Shown: positions 48,153 to 57,291 of the stretch, one piece after another
Layout: every line of letters begins with the position of its first letter
Position numbering within the stretch: position 1 is the stretch's first letter
Source: Pseudoclavibacter sp. RFBB5
Lineage (GTDB): Bacteria > Actinomycetota > Actinomycetes > Actinomycetales > Microbacteriaceae
Length of the DNA stretch: 64,000 nucleotides
NCBI RefSeq assembly: GCF_002931555.1
Contig: NZ_PSTZ01000007.1
Location: 310,001-374,000, forward strand
Reading direction: 5' to 3'
Made by a program: the position numbers and the translations under genes
Notes under the pieces: model-generated
Seen by the model: only the letters and a program-made list of their open reading frames with translations
Databases searched by the model: none
What the model was told of the DNA's origin: nothing

Positions 48153-48785
48153 CTACGAGAAGTAGGGCAGCAGGTAGATGACGAAGAAGAGTGCAACCCA
48201 GACCACGTCGACGAAGTGCCAGTAGTAGGAGATGCCCAGTGCGCTGCTGACCTCGCGGGTGCCCATGCGCCTGGCCGAGTACATGCGGCCGATGACGAGG
48301 AGGAACGTGACGAGTCCGCCGGTCACGTGCAGGCCGTGGAAGCCGGTCGTCATGTAGAAGGCGCTCGTGTACGCGTTGAGGTTGAGGACGTAGCCCTCGC
48401 TCACGAGCGTGGCGTACTCCCAGACCTGGCCCGCGACGAAGATGCCGCCGAGAAGGACCGTGAGGTAGAACCATTCGATGGCGCCCCAGTGCTTGGGGCT
48501 CTTGCCGGTCGCACGCGCCTGCTCGCGCTCCGCCGCGAACGTGCCGAACTGGCACGTGAACGACGAGCTCACGAGGATGAGCGTGTTGATGGTCGCGAAG
48601 GGGACGTTCAGCACGCTGTGGCCTTCGGCGAACTGCTCCGGCGCCATTGAGCGCAGTGTGAAGAAGATCGCGAAGAGCCCAGCGAAGAACATCACTTCGC
48701 TACCGAGCCAAACGATGACGCCGATGGCAGTCGTATTGGGGCGATGGACCGTGTGCACGGCCTGAGCGGAGGTTGCAGCAGTCAC
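48153..48785 (-). CDS. ctaE: Cytochrome c oxidase subunit III (aa3 type)
   Basis: This 210-residue subunit has five membrane helices and the family segments WLGSEVMFFAGLFA, FYMTTGFHGLHVTGGL and SYYWHFVDVVWV. It heads the ctaE-qcrC-qcrA-qcrB operon on minus. The GTG at 48785 has no ribosome site. Minus-strand CATAAT ends 6 nt before it, so transcription probably starts at the start codon itself. The divergent gene is trpD. Confidence 0.95.
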   Translation of the reverse strand: MTAATSAQAVHTVHRPNTTAIGVIVWLGSEVMFFAGLFAIFFTLRSMAPEQFAEGHSVLNVPFATINTLILVSSSFTCQFGTFAAEREQARATGKSPKHWGAIEWFYLTVLLGGIFVAGQVWEYATLVSEGYVLNLNAYTSAFYMTTGFHGLHVTGGLVTFLLVIGRMYSARRMGTREVSSALGISYYWHFVDVVWVALFFVIYLLPYFS

Positions 48786-48791
48786 CTGACC

Positions 48792-48797
48792 ATTATG
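48792..48797 (-). promoter_or_regulatory. -10 element for leaderless transcription of ctaE
   Basis: Minus-strand CATAAT, then 6 nt, then the GTG start. TTGTCT lies 20 nt farther upstream and could be a poorly spaced -35. Confidence 0.5.
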
Positions 48798-48878
48798 ACC
48801 GATTTCCCAGGCTCCCGAGACAAGGCGGGCCCGACCGGCGGGTCGCGTCCGATTAGGTGTGCCTGGGTGGTGGACGAC

Positions 48879-48884
48879 TATCGT
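48879..48884 (+). promoter_or_regulatory. -10 element for leaderless transcription of trpD
   Basis: TATCGT is followed by 7 nt and then the ATG of trpD, with no ribosome site between. Confidence 0.5.
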
Positions 48885-48891
48885 TTCCTGC

Positions 48892-49950
48892 ATGACTTCG
48901 ACCGAGACCTGGCCCGGACTGCTCGAGAAGCTGCTTGGCGGTGAGGACCTGAGCGTCGCGCAGGCGACGTGGGCGATGCGCCAGGTGATGGCGGGCGAGG
49001 TGAGCGAGGCTCGGCTCGCGGCGTTCCTCGTGGCGCTCCGTGCGAAGGGGGAGACGGTCGAGGAGGTCGTCGGCTTCCGGGACGCGATCCTCGAGCACGC
49101 GGTGCCGCTCGATGTGCCGCCGATGGCGCTCGACATCGTCGGCACCGGCGGTGACATGGTCGGAACCGTCAACGTGTCGACCATGTCGTCGATGGTCTGC
49201 GCTGGGGCCGGGGTGCCGGTCGTCAAGCACGGCGGCGGTGCGTCCAGCGCGAAGTCGGGCTCCAGCGACGTCCTCTCGGCGCTCGGCGCCGTGCACACGG
49301 CCGATCCGGTGCGCGTGAAGCGGATCTTCGAGGAGGTCGGCCTGACGTTCGTGTACGCGGCGCAGTTCCATCCGGGCTTCGGGCACGCGCGGAAGGTGCG
49401 CGGCGAGCTCGGCGTCCCCACCGTGTTCAACCTGCTCGGCCCGCTCACCAACCCAGCACGACCGGAGGCTTCGGCGGTCGGCGTGGCACGCCAGGCGGCG
49501 ATCCCCCTCATCACCGGCGTGTTCCGCACGCGCGGTGCGACGGCACTCGTCTTCCGAGGAGACGACGGGCTCGACGAGTTGAGCGTCACGGGATACAGCC
49601 ACATCTGGGAGGTCTCGAACGGCGCGATCACGGAGCACGACCTTCATCCGCGCGACGTCGGCCTCGGCACGTACGACATGCAGGATCTCCTCGGAGGCCT
49701 GCCAGAGGAGAACGCCGCCATCGCCCGCGACGTTCTGTCCGGGAAGCGACACGGTGCCGTCCGCGACATCGTGCTGCTCAACGCCGCCGCTGGCCTCGTC
49801 GCCTACGACCTCGCGCAGAATCCCGAGGCCGCCGAGCGGCCCCTCCGCGAGCGGCTGTCAGCCAGGATCGTGGATGCAGCGGCGAGCATCGACAGCGGGC
49901 GGGCGATCGAGACCCTCGACGCCTGGGTCGCCGCGACACGCGCCGCCTGA
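48892..49950 (+). CDS. trpD: Anthranilate phosphoribosyltransferase
   Basis: This 352-residue enzyme transfers the phosphoribosyl group of PRPP to anthranilate in tryptophan synthesis. The PRPP loop DIVGTGGD, the KHGGGASSAKSGSSDVL segment, FHPGFGHARKVRGELG and NLLGPLTNPA are present. The ATG at 48892 is chosen because conserved sequence begins soon after, and it sits 7 nt downstream of TATCGT. It is separate from other trp genes and next to ctaE, as in mycobacteria (Rv2192c and Rv2193). Confidence 0.95.
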   Translation: MTSTETWPGLLEKLLGGEDLSVAQATWAMRQVMAGEVSEARLAAFLVALRAKGETVEEVVGFRDAILEHAVPLDVPPMALDIVGTGGDMVGTVNVSTMSSMVCAGAGVPVVKHGGGASSAKSGSSDVLSALGAVHTADPVRVKRIFEEVGLTFVYAAQFHPGFGHARKVRGELGVPTVFNLLGPLTNPARPEASAVGVARQAAIPLITGVFRTRGATALVFRGDDGLDELSVTGYSHIWEVSNGAITEHDLHPRDVGLGTYDMQDLLGGLPEENAAIARDVLSGKRHGAVRDIVLLNAAAGLVAYDLAQNPEAAERPLRERLSARIVDAAASIDSGRAIETLDAWVAATRAA

Positions 49951-49981
49951 CCCCGACGCAGCTCAGACCACGGAGAGCGGC

Positions 49982-50014
49982 CGAGGCCCTCAGCAGGTGC
50001 TGCTGAGGGCCTCG
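49982..50014. terminator. Bidirectional terminator between trpD and glpK
   Basis: CGAGGCCCTCAGCA (49982-49995) pairs perfectly with 50001-50014 around GGTGC. It sits between two converging genes and lacks a long T run. Confidence 0.75.
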
Positions 50015-50037
50015 ACGTGTTCTCTGCGTTTCCCGGA

Positions 50038-51552
50038 CTACGAGACGTCGTCGTCGACCCAGTCAAGCGTCTTCGAGACGGCCTTCTTCCAGTTGCGGTA
50101 GAGGCGCTCGCGCTCCTCTTCCGGCATCTGCGGGGTCCAGCGCTTGTCCTCCTGCCAGTTGGCGGACACCTCGTCGAGGTCCTTCCAGAACCCGACTGCG
50201 AGGCCGGCCGCGTAGGCGGCGCCGAGCGCGGTTGTCTCCGTGACCACGGGGCGAACGACATCGGTGTTGAGGATGTCGGCCTGGAACTGCATGAGCGTGT
50301 CGTTGGCGACCATGCCGCCGTCGACCTTGAGCTCGGCGAGGGGCACGCCTGAGTCAGCGTTCGACGCCTCGAGGACGTCGCGCGTCTGGTACGCCGTGGA
50401 TTCCAGCGCTGCACGCGCGATGTGGTTCTTGTTGACGAAGCGCGTCAGACCGACGATGGCGCCTCGTGCATCAGGTCGCCAGTACGGCGCGAAGAGGCCC
50501 GAGAACGCGGGGACGATGTACGTGCCGCCGTTGTCCTCGACCTTGCTCGCCAGCTCTTCGATCTCCGGTGCGGAGTTGATGAGACCCAGGTTGTCGCGGA
50601 GCCACTGGACCAGCGAGCCGGTCACGGCGATCGAGCCCTCGAGCGCGTAGACGGGAGCCGCGTCGCCGAGCTTGTAGCAGAGCGTCGTGAGGAGCCCGTT
50701 CTCGGACTTCACGATCTTCTCGCCGGTGTTGTAGATGAGGAAGGACCCGGTGCCGTAGGTGTTCTTGGCCTCGCCGGACGTGAAGGCTGTCTGCCCGAAC
50801 GTCGCCGCCTGCTGGTCGCCGAGGATGCCGGAGATCGGGACTTCGCGGAGGAGCGACTGCGTGCTCGCGTGTCCGTAGACCTCGGACGAGGACTTGATCT
50901 CGGGGAGCATCGACGCTGGAACACCGAAGGCGTCCAGGATCGACTGGTCCCAGGCCAGCGTCTCGAGGTCCATGAAGAGCGTTCGGGAGGCGTTCGTGAC
51001 GTCGGTGACGTGCACGCCCCCATTCACCCCGCCCGTCAGGTTCCAGAGCACCCAGCTGTCGGTCGTGCCGAAGATGAGGTCGCCTGCCTCGGCTCGCTCG
51101 CGCGCTCCGTCGACGTTCTCGAGGATCCAGACGATCTTGGTGCCGGAGAAGTAGGTGGCGAGGGGCAGGCCCACGGTGTCCTTGAACCGCTCGACGCCGC
51201 CGTCGGCCGCCAGGCGGTCCACGATGGCCTGGGTGCGCGTGTCCTGCCAGACGATCGCGTTGTAGACCGGCTCGCCGGTGGTCTTGTCCCAGACCACGGC
51301 CGTCTCGCGCTGGTTGGTGATGCCGATCGTGGCGATGTCGTGCCTGGTGATGTTCGCCTTCGAGAGCGCCTGGCCGATGACCTCTCGCGTGTTGTTCCAG
51401 ATCTCCTTCGGGTCGTGCTCGACCCAGCCGGCCTGCGGGAAGATCTGCTCGTGTTCGAGCTGCCCCGTGGACACGATCGACCCTGAGTGGTCGAAGACGA
51501 TGGCTCGAGAGGAGGTGGTGCCCTGGTCGATGGCGATGACGTACTTGCTCAC
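50038..51552 (-). CDS. glpK: Glycerol kinase
   Basis: This 504-residue FGGY-family kinase phosphorylates glycerol to glycerol 3-phosphate. It starts with [18 protein letters not shown] (ATP-binding), followed by [31 protein letters not shown] and a C-terminal [16 protein letters not shown]. It lies 154 nt after glpF on the same strand, separated by a hairpin, so the two are probably co-transcribed with partial attenuation. Confidence 0.96.
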   Translation of the reverse strand: MSKYVIAIDQGTTSSRAIVFDHSGSIVSTGQLEHEQIFPQAGWVEHDPKEIWNNTREVIGQALSKANITRHDIATIGITNQRETAVVWDKTTGEPVYNAIVWQDTRTQAIVDRLAADGGVERFKDTVGLPLATYFSGTKIVWILENVDGARERAEAGDLIFGTTDSWVLWNLTGGVNGGVHVTDVTNASRTLFMDLETLAWDQSILDAFGVPASMLPEIKSSSEVYGHASTQSLLREVPISGILGDQQAATFGQTAFTSGEAKNTYGTGSFLIYNTGEKIVKSENGLLTTLCYKLGDAAPVYALEGSIAVTGSLVQWLRDNLGLINSAPEIEELASKVEDNGGTYIVPAFSGLFAPYWRPDARGAIVGLTRFVNKNHIARAALESTAYQTRDVLEASNADSGVPLAELKVDGGMVANDTLMQFQADILNTDVVRPVVTETTALGAAYAAGLAVGFWKDLDEVSANWQEDKRWTPQMPEEERERLYRNWKKAVSKTLDWVDDDVS

Positions 51553-51647
51553 GGAATGACTCCCTTGTCAGAGATGGTGATGTGCCAGTGGTGGTGACAG
51601 CGATGCCGACCTGGCGCGAGCATCGCGGGTGGTGTCATGCAGACAGT

Positions 51648-51682
51648 TTCGGGGCCGGATCTGTGAGGAGTCCGGCCCCGAA
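51648..51682 (-). terminator. Hairpin between glpF and glpK
   Basis: TTCGGGGCCGGA (51648-51659) pairs perfectly over 12 bp with 51671-51682 around an 11-nt loop. There is no strong U run on minus, so it may lower glpK expression relative to glpF or protect the upstream mRNA. Confidence 0.5.
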
Positions 51683-51706
51683 GACGTGGTGGTGTGCTCG
51701 CGGGTG

Positions 51707-52492
51707 CTAGGCGGCGACGCCTGGCAGGATCGCGGTGCCGACGAGGCCCGCGAGGATGCCGCCGATGATCGGTCCGACGATGGGGACCCACGAGTAGCTC
51801 CAGTCGCTGCCACCCTTGCCCTTGATGGGGAGGAAGGCGTGCGCGAGGCGGGGCCCGAGGTCACGTGCTGGGTTGATGGCGTATCCGGTCGGGCCACCGA
51901 GGCTCGCGCCGATGGAGACCACGACGATCGCGACGGCGAGCGGCGCGAGGTTGCCGAGGCTCGTCGAATCGGGTGCGGTCGATCCGAGGTCGCTGCCGAG
52001 GATCCCGGGGAAGTTCGTGAAGGCGATGACCGCGAGGACGAGGACGAACGTCGCGATGATCTCGGTCACGGTGTTCCAGCCGAGGCTGCGCTTCGCCGGG
52101 CCGGTGGCGAAGACCGCGAGCTTGGAGGCCGGGTCGGGTTCGTCGTCGAAGTGCAGCTTGTAGGCGAGCCACACGATGACGGCTCCGAGGATGGCACCGA
52201 TCAGCTGGGCGAGAATGCGCAGCCCGATCTCTCCTCCGTCGATCGGGTCGCCGTTCACGAGGGCGTTGGCCGCGAGGCCCAGCGTCACTGCTGGGTTGAG
52301 CTGGCCGCCGGAGGCCGCAGACGAGAGCACGCCGATGAAGACGGCGAAGCCCCAGCCGAAGTTGATGAGGAGCCAGCCGCCGCCGTTGCCCTTCGTGCCT
52401 TTGAGGACGACGTTGGCGACGACACCGCAACCGAGGAGGACGAGCACTGCGGTGCCCACCAGCTCGGCCAAGAAGATCGATCCTAGATCCAC
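51707..52492 (-). CDS. glpF: Glycerol facilitator / aquaglyceroporin (MIP family)
   Basis: This 261-residue channel has six membrane helices and two pore half-helices with NPA motifs: GQLNPAVTLG in the first half and YAINPARDLGPR in the second. The Asp after the second NPAR (NPARD) favours glycerol transport over strict water selectivity. The GTG start follows AAAGG. It is divergent from dhaK, with a 190-nt shared regulatory region. Confidence 0.93.
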   Translation of the reverse strand: MDLGSIFLAELVGTAVLVLLGCGVVANVVLKGTKGNGGGWLLINFGWGFAVFIGVLSSAASGGQLNPAVTLGLAANALVNGDPIDGGEIGLRILAQLIGAILGAVIVWLAYKLHFDDEPDPASKLAVFATGPAKRSLGWNTVTEIIATFVLVLAVIAFTNFPGILGSDLGSTAPDSTSLGNLAPLAVAIVVVSIGASLGGPTGYAINPARDLGPRLAHAFLPIKGKGGSDWSYSWVPIVGPIIGGILAGLVGTAILPGVAA

Positions 52493-52574
52493 GGGATTGC
52501 CTTTCTGGGAAGTTCGATACGGGGCGAGCCCGTGCCGCGATTGAGCGGTGCCTCACCCTAGGCACAGCGCGAAC

Positions 52575-52604
52575 TAATACGCGCGTGTTACGAGGGAATT
52601 TCCC
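52575..52604. promoter_or_regulatory. Candidate operators in the glpF-dhaK divergent region
   Basis: TAATACGCGCGTGTTA (52575-52590) is a palindrome with 14 of 16 positions symmetric. GGGAATTTCCC (52594-52604) is a second palindrome 3 nt later. Both lie between the divergent start codons and probably bind a regulator of glycerol use that is not encoded in this window. Confidence 0.5.
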
Positions 52605-52681
52605 CGAATCGTGACAAGTCGGCGGCACTAGGCTGGGCCTGGTTGCAATGCTGCCGCCAATATCTCGTCGAGAGGATGATC

Positions 52682-53683
52682 GTGAAAAAGCTGATCAACG
52701 ATCCGAAGGACGTTGTCAAAGAAGCGCTGGAAGGCATGGCGCTCGCACACGCCGACATTCTCCGGGTCGCTCCGGAGCCGGCGTTCCTCGTGCGCAACGA
52801 CGCGCCGGTGGCCGGCAAGGTCGGCATCGTGTCCGGTGGCGGTTCTGGTCACGAGCCGATGCACGGAGGCCTGGTCGGGTACGGGATGCTCGACGCGGCA
52901 GTTCCTGGGCCCGTGTTCACCTCCCCGACGCCTGACCCCATCCTGGAGGCGACGAAGGCGGTCGATGCAGGCCGCGGGGTGCTCCACATCGTCAAGAACT
53001 ACACGGGTGACGTCCTCAACTTCGAGACCGCATCCGACCTCGCGCTCGCCGAGGACATCGAGGTGCGCAGCGTCATCGTCGACGACGACGTGGCCGTCAA
53101 GGACTCGCTGTACACGGCGGGGCGTCGAGGCGTGGCAGGCACGGTGCTCGTGGAGAAGATCGCGGGTGCCTCGGCCGAGCGCGGCGACGACCTCGACACC
53201 GTCGCGGGCCTCGCGGAGCGCGTGAACGCGCAGACGCGATCGATGGGCGTCGCCCTGACGGCGTGCACGGTTCCGCACGCGGGGGAGCCGAGCTTCGACC
53301 TCGCTGAGGATGAGATCGAGATCGGCATCGGCATTCACGGGGAACCCGGGCGCGCGCGAATCGGGATCGAGCCTGCGGATGCGATTGTCGATCGCCTCTT
53401 GGCCCCGATTCTCGAGGACCTCCCTTTTGCATCCGGCGACAATGTTCTTCTCTTTGTGAACGGAATGGGGGGCACGCCGGAAATCGAGCTCTACATCGTG
53501 TTCCGGAGGGCGGCGGCGGTACTCGCAGAGCACGGGATCTCCGTGACTCGTCACCTCGTCGGGAACTTCACGACCTCGCTGGAGATGCAGGGATGCTCGA
53601 TCACCGTGCTGAGACTCGACGACGAATTGACCGAATTATGGGATGCGCCCGTCCACACGGCGGCGCTCCGGTGGGGAAGGTAG
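52682..53683 (+). CDS. dhaK: Dihydroxyacetone kinase subunit DhaK
   Basis: This 333-residue subunit binds dihydroxyacetone covalently through a His (within GIHGEPGR) and accepts phosphate from DhaL. The N-terminal [42 protein letters not shown] and [11 protein letters not shown] are typical. GTG at 52682 is the start because AGAGGA is 5 nt upstream and the sequence then matches DhaK; an ATG at 52676 is inside the ribosome site. It leads dhaK-dhaL-dhaM. Confidence 0.95.
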   Translation: MKKLINDPKDVVKEALEGMALAHADILRVAPEPAFLVRNDAPVAGKVGIVSGGGSGHEPMHGGLVGYGMLDAAVPGPVFTSPTPDPILEATKAVDAGRGVLHIVKNYTGDVLNFETASDLALAEDIEVRSVIVDDDVAVKDSLYTAGRRGVAGTVLVEKIAGASAERGDDLDTVAGLAERVNAQTRSMGVALTACTVPHAGEPSFDLAEDEIEIGIGIHGEPGRARIGIEPADAIVDRLLAPILEDLPFASGDNVLLFVNGMGGTPEIELYIVFRRAAAVLAEHGISVTRHLVGNFTTSLEMQGCSITVLRLDDELTELWDAPVHTAALRWGR

Positions 53684-53686
53684 GAC

Positions 53687-54319
53687 ATGGCACTCGACGG
53701 AAACTGGGCTCGCACATGGGTGGAGCTCTCCGCGGCCTCTATGGCCGAACATCGGACTGAGCTGATCCACCTCGACAGGAACATCGGTGACGGCGATCAC
53801 GGCGAGAACATGGACCGAGGATTCCAGGCGGCTCTCGGGAAGCTGTCGACGCTCGAGGACGGCGCGACGCCGGCGGATGTGCTGAAGCTGCTCGCGACGA
53901 CCCTCATCTCGACCGTCGGCGGTGCTGCGGGGCCGCTGTACGGGACAGCTTTCCTCAAGGGCGCGGTTGCCCTCAAGGGCAAGGCGGAACTCGACCCGGC
54001 TGACGTCGCGGCGTTCGTGGAGGCGGCGAGCGCCGGACTCCAGCAGCGCGGCAAGGCGCAGCCAGGCGACAAGACGATGGTGGACGCATGGTCCCCGGCC
54101 GCGTCCGCGGCGCAGAAAGCCTCGGACGCAGGCGAGGATGCCGTCTCGGTGCTGCGCGCCGCGGCGTTCGCCGCCGTCGAAGGCGCCGCGGCCACGGAGC
54201 CGCTCGTCGCGAGGAAGGGGCGGGCGAGCTACCTGGGCGAGCGGAGTGCGGGGCACCGCGACCCTGGAGCGCAGTCGACGGCCTACCTCCTCGGGGCCGC
54301 GGTCGAGGCCGCCTCGTGA
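53687..54319 (+). CDS. dhaL: Dihydroxyacetone kinase subunit DhaL
   Basis: This 210-residue ADP-binding subunit is phosphorylated by DhaM and hands the phosphate to DhaK-bound dihydroxyacetone. The Mg/ADP-coordinating LDRNIGDGDHGENMDRG, the SVGGAAGPLYGTAF loop, GDKTMVDAW and ARKGRASYLGERSAGHRDPGA are all present. It starts 3 nt after dhaK, and its stop overlaps dhaM (GTGA). Confidence 0.95.
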   Translation: MALDGNWARTWVELSAASMAEHRTELIHLDRNIGDGDHGENMDRGFQAALGKLSTLEDGATPADVLKLLATTLISTVGGAAGPLYGTAFLKGAVALKGKAELDPADVAAFVEAASAGLQQRGKAQPGDKTMVDAWSPAASAAQKASDAGEDAVSVLRAAAFAAVEGAAATEPLVARKGRASYLGERSAGHRDPGAQSTAYLLGAAVEAAS

Positions 54320-55029
54320 CAGTCGGCATCGTCGTCGTCTCTCACTCGGCCCGCATCGCTGATGGGCTCGTCGAGCTGGCCGGCCAGATGGCCGCTGACG
54401 TGGCGATCATCGCCGCCGGCGGCACGGAGGACGGTCGCGTCGGCACGAGCTTCGAGCTGATCGAGAGCGCCTTGGCACAGGCACGGTCCGGCGACGGAGT
54501 CGCGGTCTTCACCGACCTCGGTTCGGCCGTCATGACCGCCGAGACGGTCCTCGAGATGCTCGACGACGATGCCGACGAGGTCCGGCTCGTGGACGCGCCA
54601 CTGGTCGAGGGCACGGTCGCGGCCGCCGTCGCTGCGGCGGGCGGTGCCTCTCTCGACGAGGTCGTCGCTGCTGGAGAGTCCGCTTGGCTGCGCCCAGCTG
54701 AGCAGTCGACCGGCCTCGGCGAGGGCGCTTCGCATGAGGTCGCCGCGGATTCAGCGTCGGATGCCACGGTGCCCGACGCGAGCGCTCGCGTCACGATCGT
54801 CAACGAGCAGGGGCTCCACGCGAGGCCGGCGGCGCAGCTCGCGGCGGCGGCGGCGAGATTCGAGGCGAAGATCACGATCGGCGGGGCCGACGCGGACAGC
54901 CTCCTGCGCATCATCTCGCTCGGGGCATCACACGGTCAGGAGATCGAGGTCGCCGCGACCGGCAGGGACGCGGACCAGGCCGTGCGAGAACTCGCCGAGC
55001 TCATCAGCTCCGGTTTCGGCGAAGCCTGA
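54316..55029 (+). CDS. dhaM: PTS-dependent dihydroxyacetone kinase phosphotransferase DhaM (EIIA-HPr form)
   Basis: This 237-residue protein joins an N-terminal mannose-type EIIA domain (VVSHSARIADG, with the phospho-accepting His at about residue 10) and, after an Ala/Ser/Glu linker, a C-terminal HPr-like domain (GLHARPAAQLAAAA, about 165-237). It relays phosphate from the PTS to DhaL. The third, Enzyme I-like domain of the E. coli protein is absent, so a separate Enzyme I is needed from elsewhere in the genome. Confidence 0.93.
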   Translation: MTVGIVVVSHSARIADGLVELAGQMAADVAIIAAGGTEDGRVGTSFELIESALAQARSGDGVAVFTDLGSAVMTAETVLEMLDDDADEVRLVDAPLVEGTVAAAVAAAGGASLDEVVAAGESAWLRPAEQSTGLGEGASHEVAADSASDATVPDASARVTIVNEQGLHARPAAQLAAAAARFEAKITIGGADADSLLRIISLGASHGQEIEVAATGRDADQAVRELAELISSGFGEA

Positions 55030-55101
55030 GGAACAAGCAACCACAGCACGCGGCACCGGCGCCGAGGAAAAGTCCCCGCGCGTCGGTGTCCGCGCCTTCG
55101 G

Positions 55102-55107
55102 TAGAAT
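55102..55107 (+). promoter_or_regulatory. Putative -10 element for the NfeD-flotillin operon
   Basis: TAGAAT is close to consensus and lies 55 nt before the ATG at 55163. No convincing -35 is seen. Confidence 0.4.
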
Positions 55108-55162
55108 CAATGCCAGGCGGGGGCACACCCCGCCACACGCGGCCACCAGGGAGCTCACCGTC

Positions 55163-55630
55163 ATGACCGTCTTCATCATCATCGGAGCGATCGGCCTCGG
55201 ACTTCTCGTCTTCTCGATGTTCTTCGGAGAGATCCTCGACGTGGATGCCGGTGGACTGCTCTCGGTACCTGGCCTCGCGGTCGCCCTCGTCGTCTTCGGC
55301 GCCTCCGGGGCGATCACGGACAGCATGGGACTCCCGCAGTTCTGGGCCTACATCGTCGCGATCGTGATCGGTCTGATCGCCTACGTCGGATCTGCCCTCC
55401 TCGTGCGCAACCTCTCGAAGAGCAGCGACGGCGTGCCGCGCGACGTGACCGGGGATACCGGAACGGCGATGTCCCGCATCACGAACGCCAGCGGCGAAGT
55501 CGCGCTCGACGGCTCCCACGAGATCGAACGACGCCTCGCCTTCGCCGACGGGGACATTGAGCAGGGAACGCGCATCCGCGTCGTGCAGCACCTCGGCTCG
55601 CGCGTCAAAGTCGAACGCGAATCGAACTAA
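55163..55630 (+). CDS. NfeD-like membrane protein
   Basis: This 155-residue protein has three membrane helices (about 2-25, 35-58 and 62-88) and a C-terminal OB-fold-like domain (about 105-155, DVTGDTGTAMSRI and GTRIRVVQHLGSRVKVERES). This is the short NfeD form that pairs with flotillins in membrane microdomains. The ATG follows GGGAG. The flotillin gene is 87 nt downstream. Confidence 0.8.
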   Translation: MTVFIIIGAIGLGLLVFSMFFGEILDVDAGGLLSVPGLAVALVVFGASGAITDSMGLPQFWAYIVAIVIGLIAYVGSALLVRNLSKSSDGVPRDVTGDTGTAMSRITNASGEVALDGSHEIERRLAFADGDIEQGTRIRVVQHLGSRVKVERESN

Positions 55631-55717
55631 GCCCTGTCGCGCTCACCGGACGAGGCGGCAGGCGCGGCGCGACCACAGCATGACCAACCACGACCTCCAC
55701 GACAGGAAATCGACCAT

Positions 55718-57196
55718 ATGGACTTGATAACTGCCAACGTCTCCGTGATCGGCGTCATCGCGATCATCATCGCGCTGCTCGCCCTCGGTGTCTTCATCGC
55801 ATCCCGCATCCGCCGCGTCCCACCGAACGAGGCCCTCATCATCGTCGGCCGCGGCGCCGGGCAGAAGGCCCAGAGCGACATGACGGGACAGCGCGTCGTG
55901 ATCGGCGGCCGCACGTTCGTCTGGCCGATTCTGCAGCAGGGCTTCGCGCTCTCGCTCGAGCAGCGCCAGATCGGCATCCAGGTCGAGGGTGTCGACAAGA
56001 ACCGCATCAAGATCGCCATCAAGGCGTCCATCAACTTCAAGGTGTCCGGCACCGAGGAAGGCGTGCGCCGCGCGGCCCAGCGATTCCTGGACCAGCAGGA
56101 AGCGCTCACCGACATCATCCGCGAGTCGCTCGAGGGCTCGCTTCGTTCCATCGTCGGAGACATGACGATCGAGCAGATCATCTCCGACCGCAAGAGCCTC
56201 TCCGACCGCGTCGTGTCCGAGACGAAGGCCGACCTCATCGAGCAGGGTCTGCAGGTCGACCTCCTCAACATCTCCGACATCTCCACGCCCGGCAGCGACT
56301 ACCTGCAGAACCTCGGGCGTTCCGAGTCCGCTCGCGCCCGTCAGGTCGCGGAGGTCAGCGAGGCCGAAGCGGCCCGCGTGTCCGAGTTCGCGAAGATCGA
56401 GGCATCTGAGCGCATCGCAGAGCGTGAGAAGGAACTCCGTCTCCGTCAGGCCTCCATCAAGGCCGAGACCGACCGCGCAAACGCGGAAGCCGAGGCCGCT
56501 GGCCAGTTCGCACGGGCCGAGCAGGACCGCCTCGTCGCACAGCAGGAGCGCGAAGCGCTCATCGAGCAGGCGCTCGTGACGCAGGAGCGGCTCGACATCG
56601 AGATCCGCAAGCCTGCCGAAGCGGACGCCTACGCGAAGGTCCAGCAGGCAAACGCCATCCGCGACACCGAGAACGCGGCCACCGACGCCGAGGTCTACAA
56701 GCGCACCCGCACGGCAGAGGCCAACAAGGTGGCCGCCGTCCAGGACGCTGAAGCAGCGGCCGCCGCCGTCCGATACTCCGGTGAGGCCGACCGTGACCGC
56801 CAGATCGCGCTCGCAGCCGGTATTCGTGCAGAGGGTGACGCTCGCGCCGCCGCGATCCAGGCTGAGGGTCTTGCAGAGGCCGCAGCTACGGACGCCAAGG
56901 CTCAGGCTCTGCAAAAGTACGGCGAAGCCGCCATCGCGCAGGAGATCATCTCGCGCCTGCCGGAGATCGTCCGCGCCGCGGCCGACCCGATCAGCAACAT
57001 CGAGAAGCTCACCGTCATCTCCACCGACGGTGCAAGCGCCGTCACGAAGACGGTCGGGTCCGTTCTCGGCGAGGGCACCGAGGTGCTCAAGACCCTCACG
57101 GGCATCGACCTGCAGCAGCTGGTCGGCTCGTTCGCCAAGGACGGTGGCCTCGCCCCCTCCGCTCCGAAGACGGGTGACACCACGCCGAACATCTGA
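55718..57196 (+). CDS. Flotillin-like SPFH-domain protein
   Basis: This 492-residue protein has an N-terminal hydrophobic anchor (about 8-28), an SPFH/band-7 domain (about 30-200), a long Glu/Ala/Arg-rich coiled coil (about 200-400, with repeated 'AEAEAA' stretches), and a C-terminal oligomerisation region. It matches the FloT/YuaG group, which organises membrane microdomains. Pairing with an NfeD gene directly upstream is the standard arrangement. A hairpin terminator follows at 57229. Confidence 0.9.
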   Translation: MDLITANVSVIGVIAIIIALLALGVFIASRIRRVPPNEALIIVGRGAGQKAQSDMTGQRVVIGGRTFVWPILQQGFALSLEQRQIGIQVEGVDKNRIKIAIKASINFKVSGTEEGVRRAAQRFLDQQEALTDIIRESLEGSLRSIVGDMTIEQIISDRKSLSDRVVSETKADLIEQGLQVDLLNISDISTPGSDYLQNLGRSESARARQVAEVSEAEAARVSEFAKIEASERIAEREKELRLRQASIKAETDRANAEAEAAGQFARAEQDRLVAQQEREALIEQALVTQERLDIEIRKPAEADAYAKVQQANAIRDTENAATDAEVYKRTRTAEANKVAAVQDAEAAAAAVRYSGEADRDRQIALAAGIRAEGDARAAAIQAEGLAEAAATDAKAQALQKYGEAAIAQEIISRLPEIVRAAADPISNIEKLTVISTDGASAVTKTVGSVLGEGTEVLKTLTGIDLQQLVGSFAKDGGLAPSAPKTGDTTPNI

Positions 57197-57228
57197 CCGA
57201 GAGTCGCGACATCTCGTTCCGTGCACTG

Positions 57229-57262
57229 AGACGGGGCGGCCCCACCAGGGGTCGCCCCGTCT
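57229..57262 (+). terminator. Hairpin terminator after the flotillin gene
   Basis: AGACGGGGCGGCCCC (57229-57243) pairs over 15 bp (one G-U) with 57248-57262 around ACCA. The T run is weak. Confidence 0.75.
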
Positions 57263-57278
57263 CGTCGTCTGCGGCGGC

Positions 57279-57284
57279 TACACT
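57279..57284 (+). promoter_or_regulatory. -10 element for leaderless transcription of the 57292 gene
   Basis: TACACT is followed by exactly 7 nt and then the GTG start codon. There is no Shine-Dalgarno. Confidence 0.5.
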
Positions 57285-57291
57285 GACCGGC

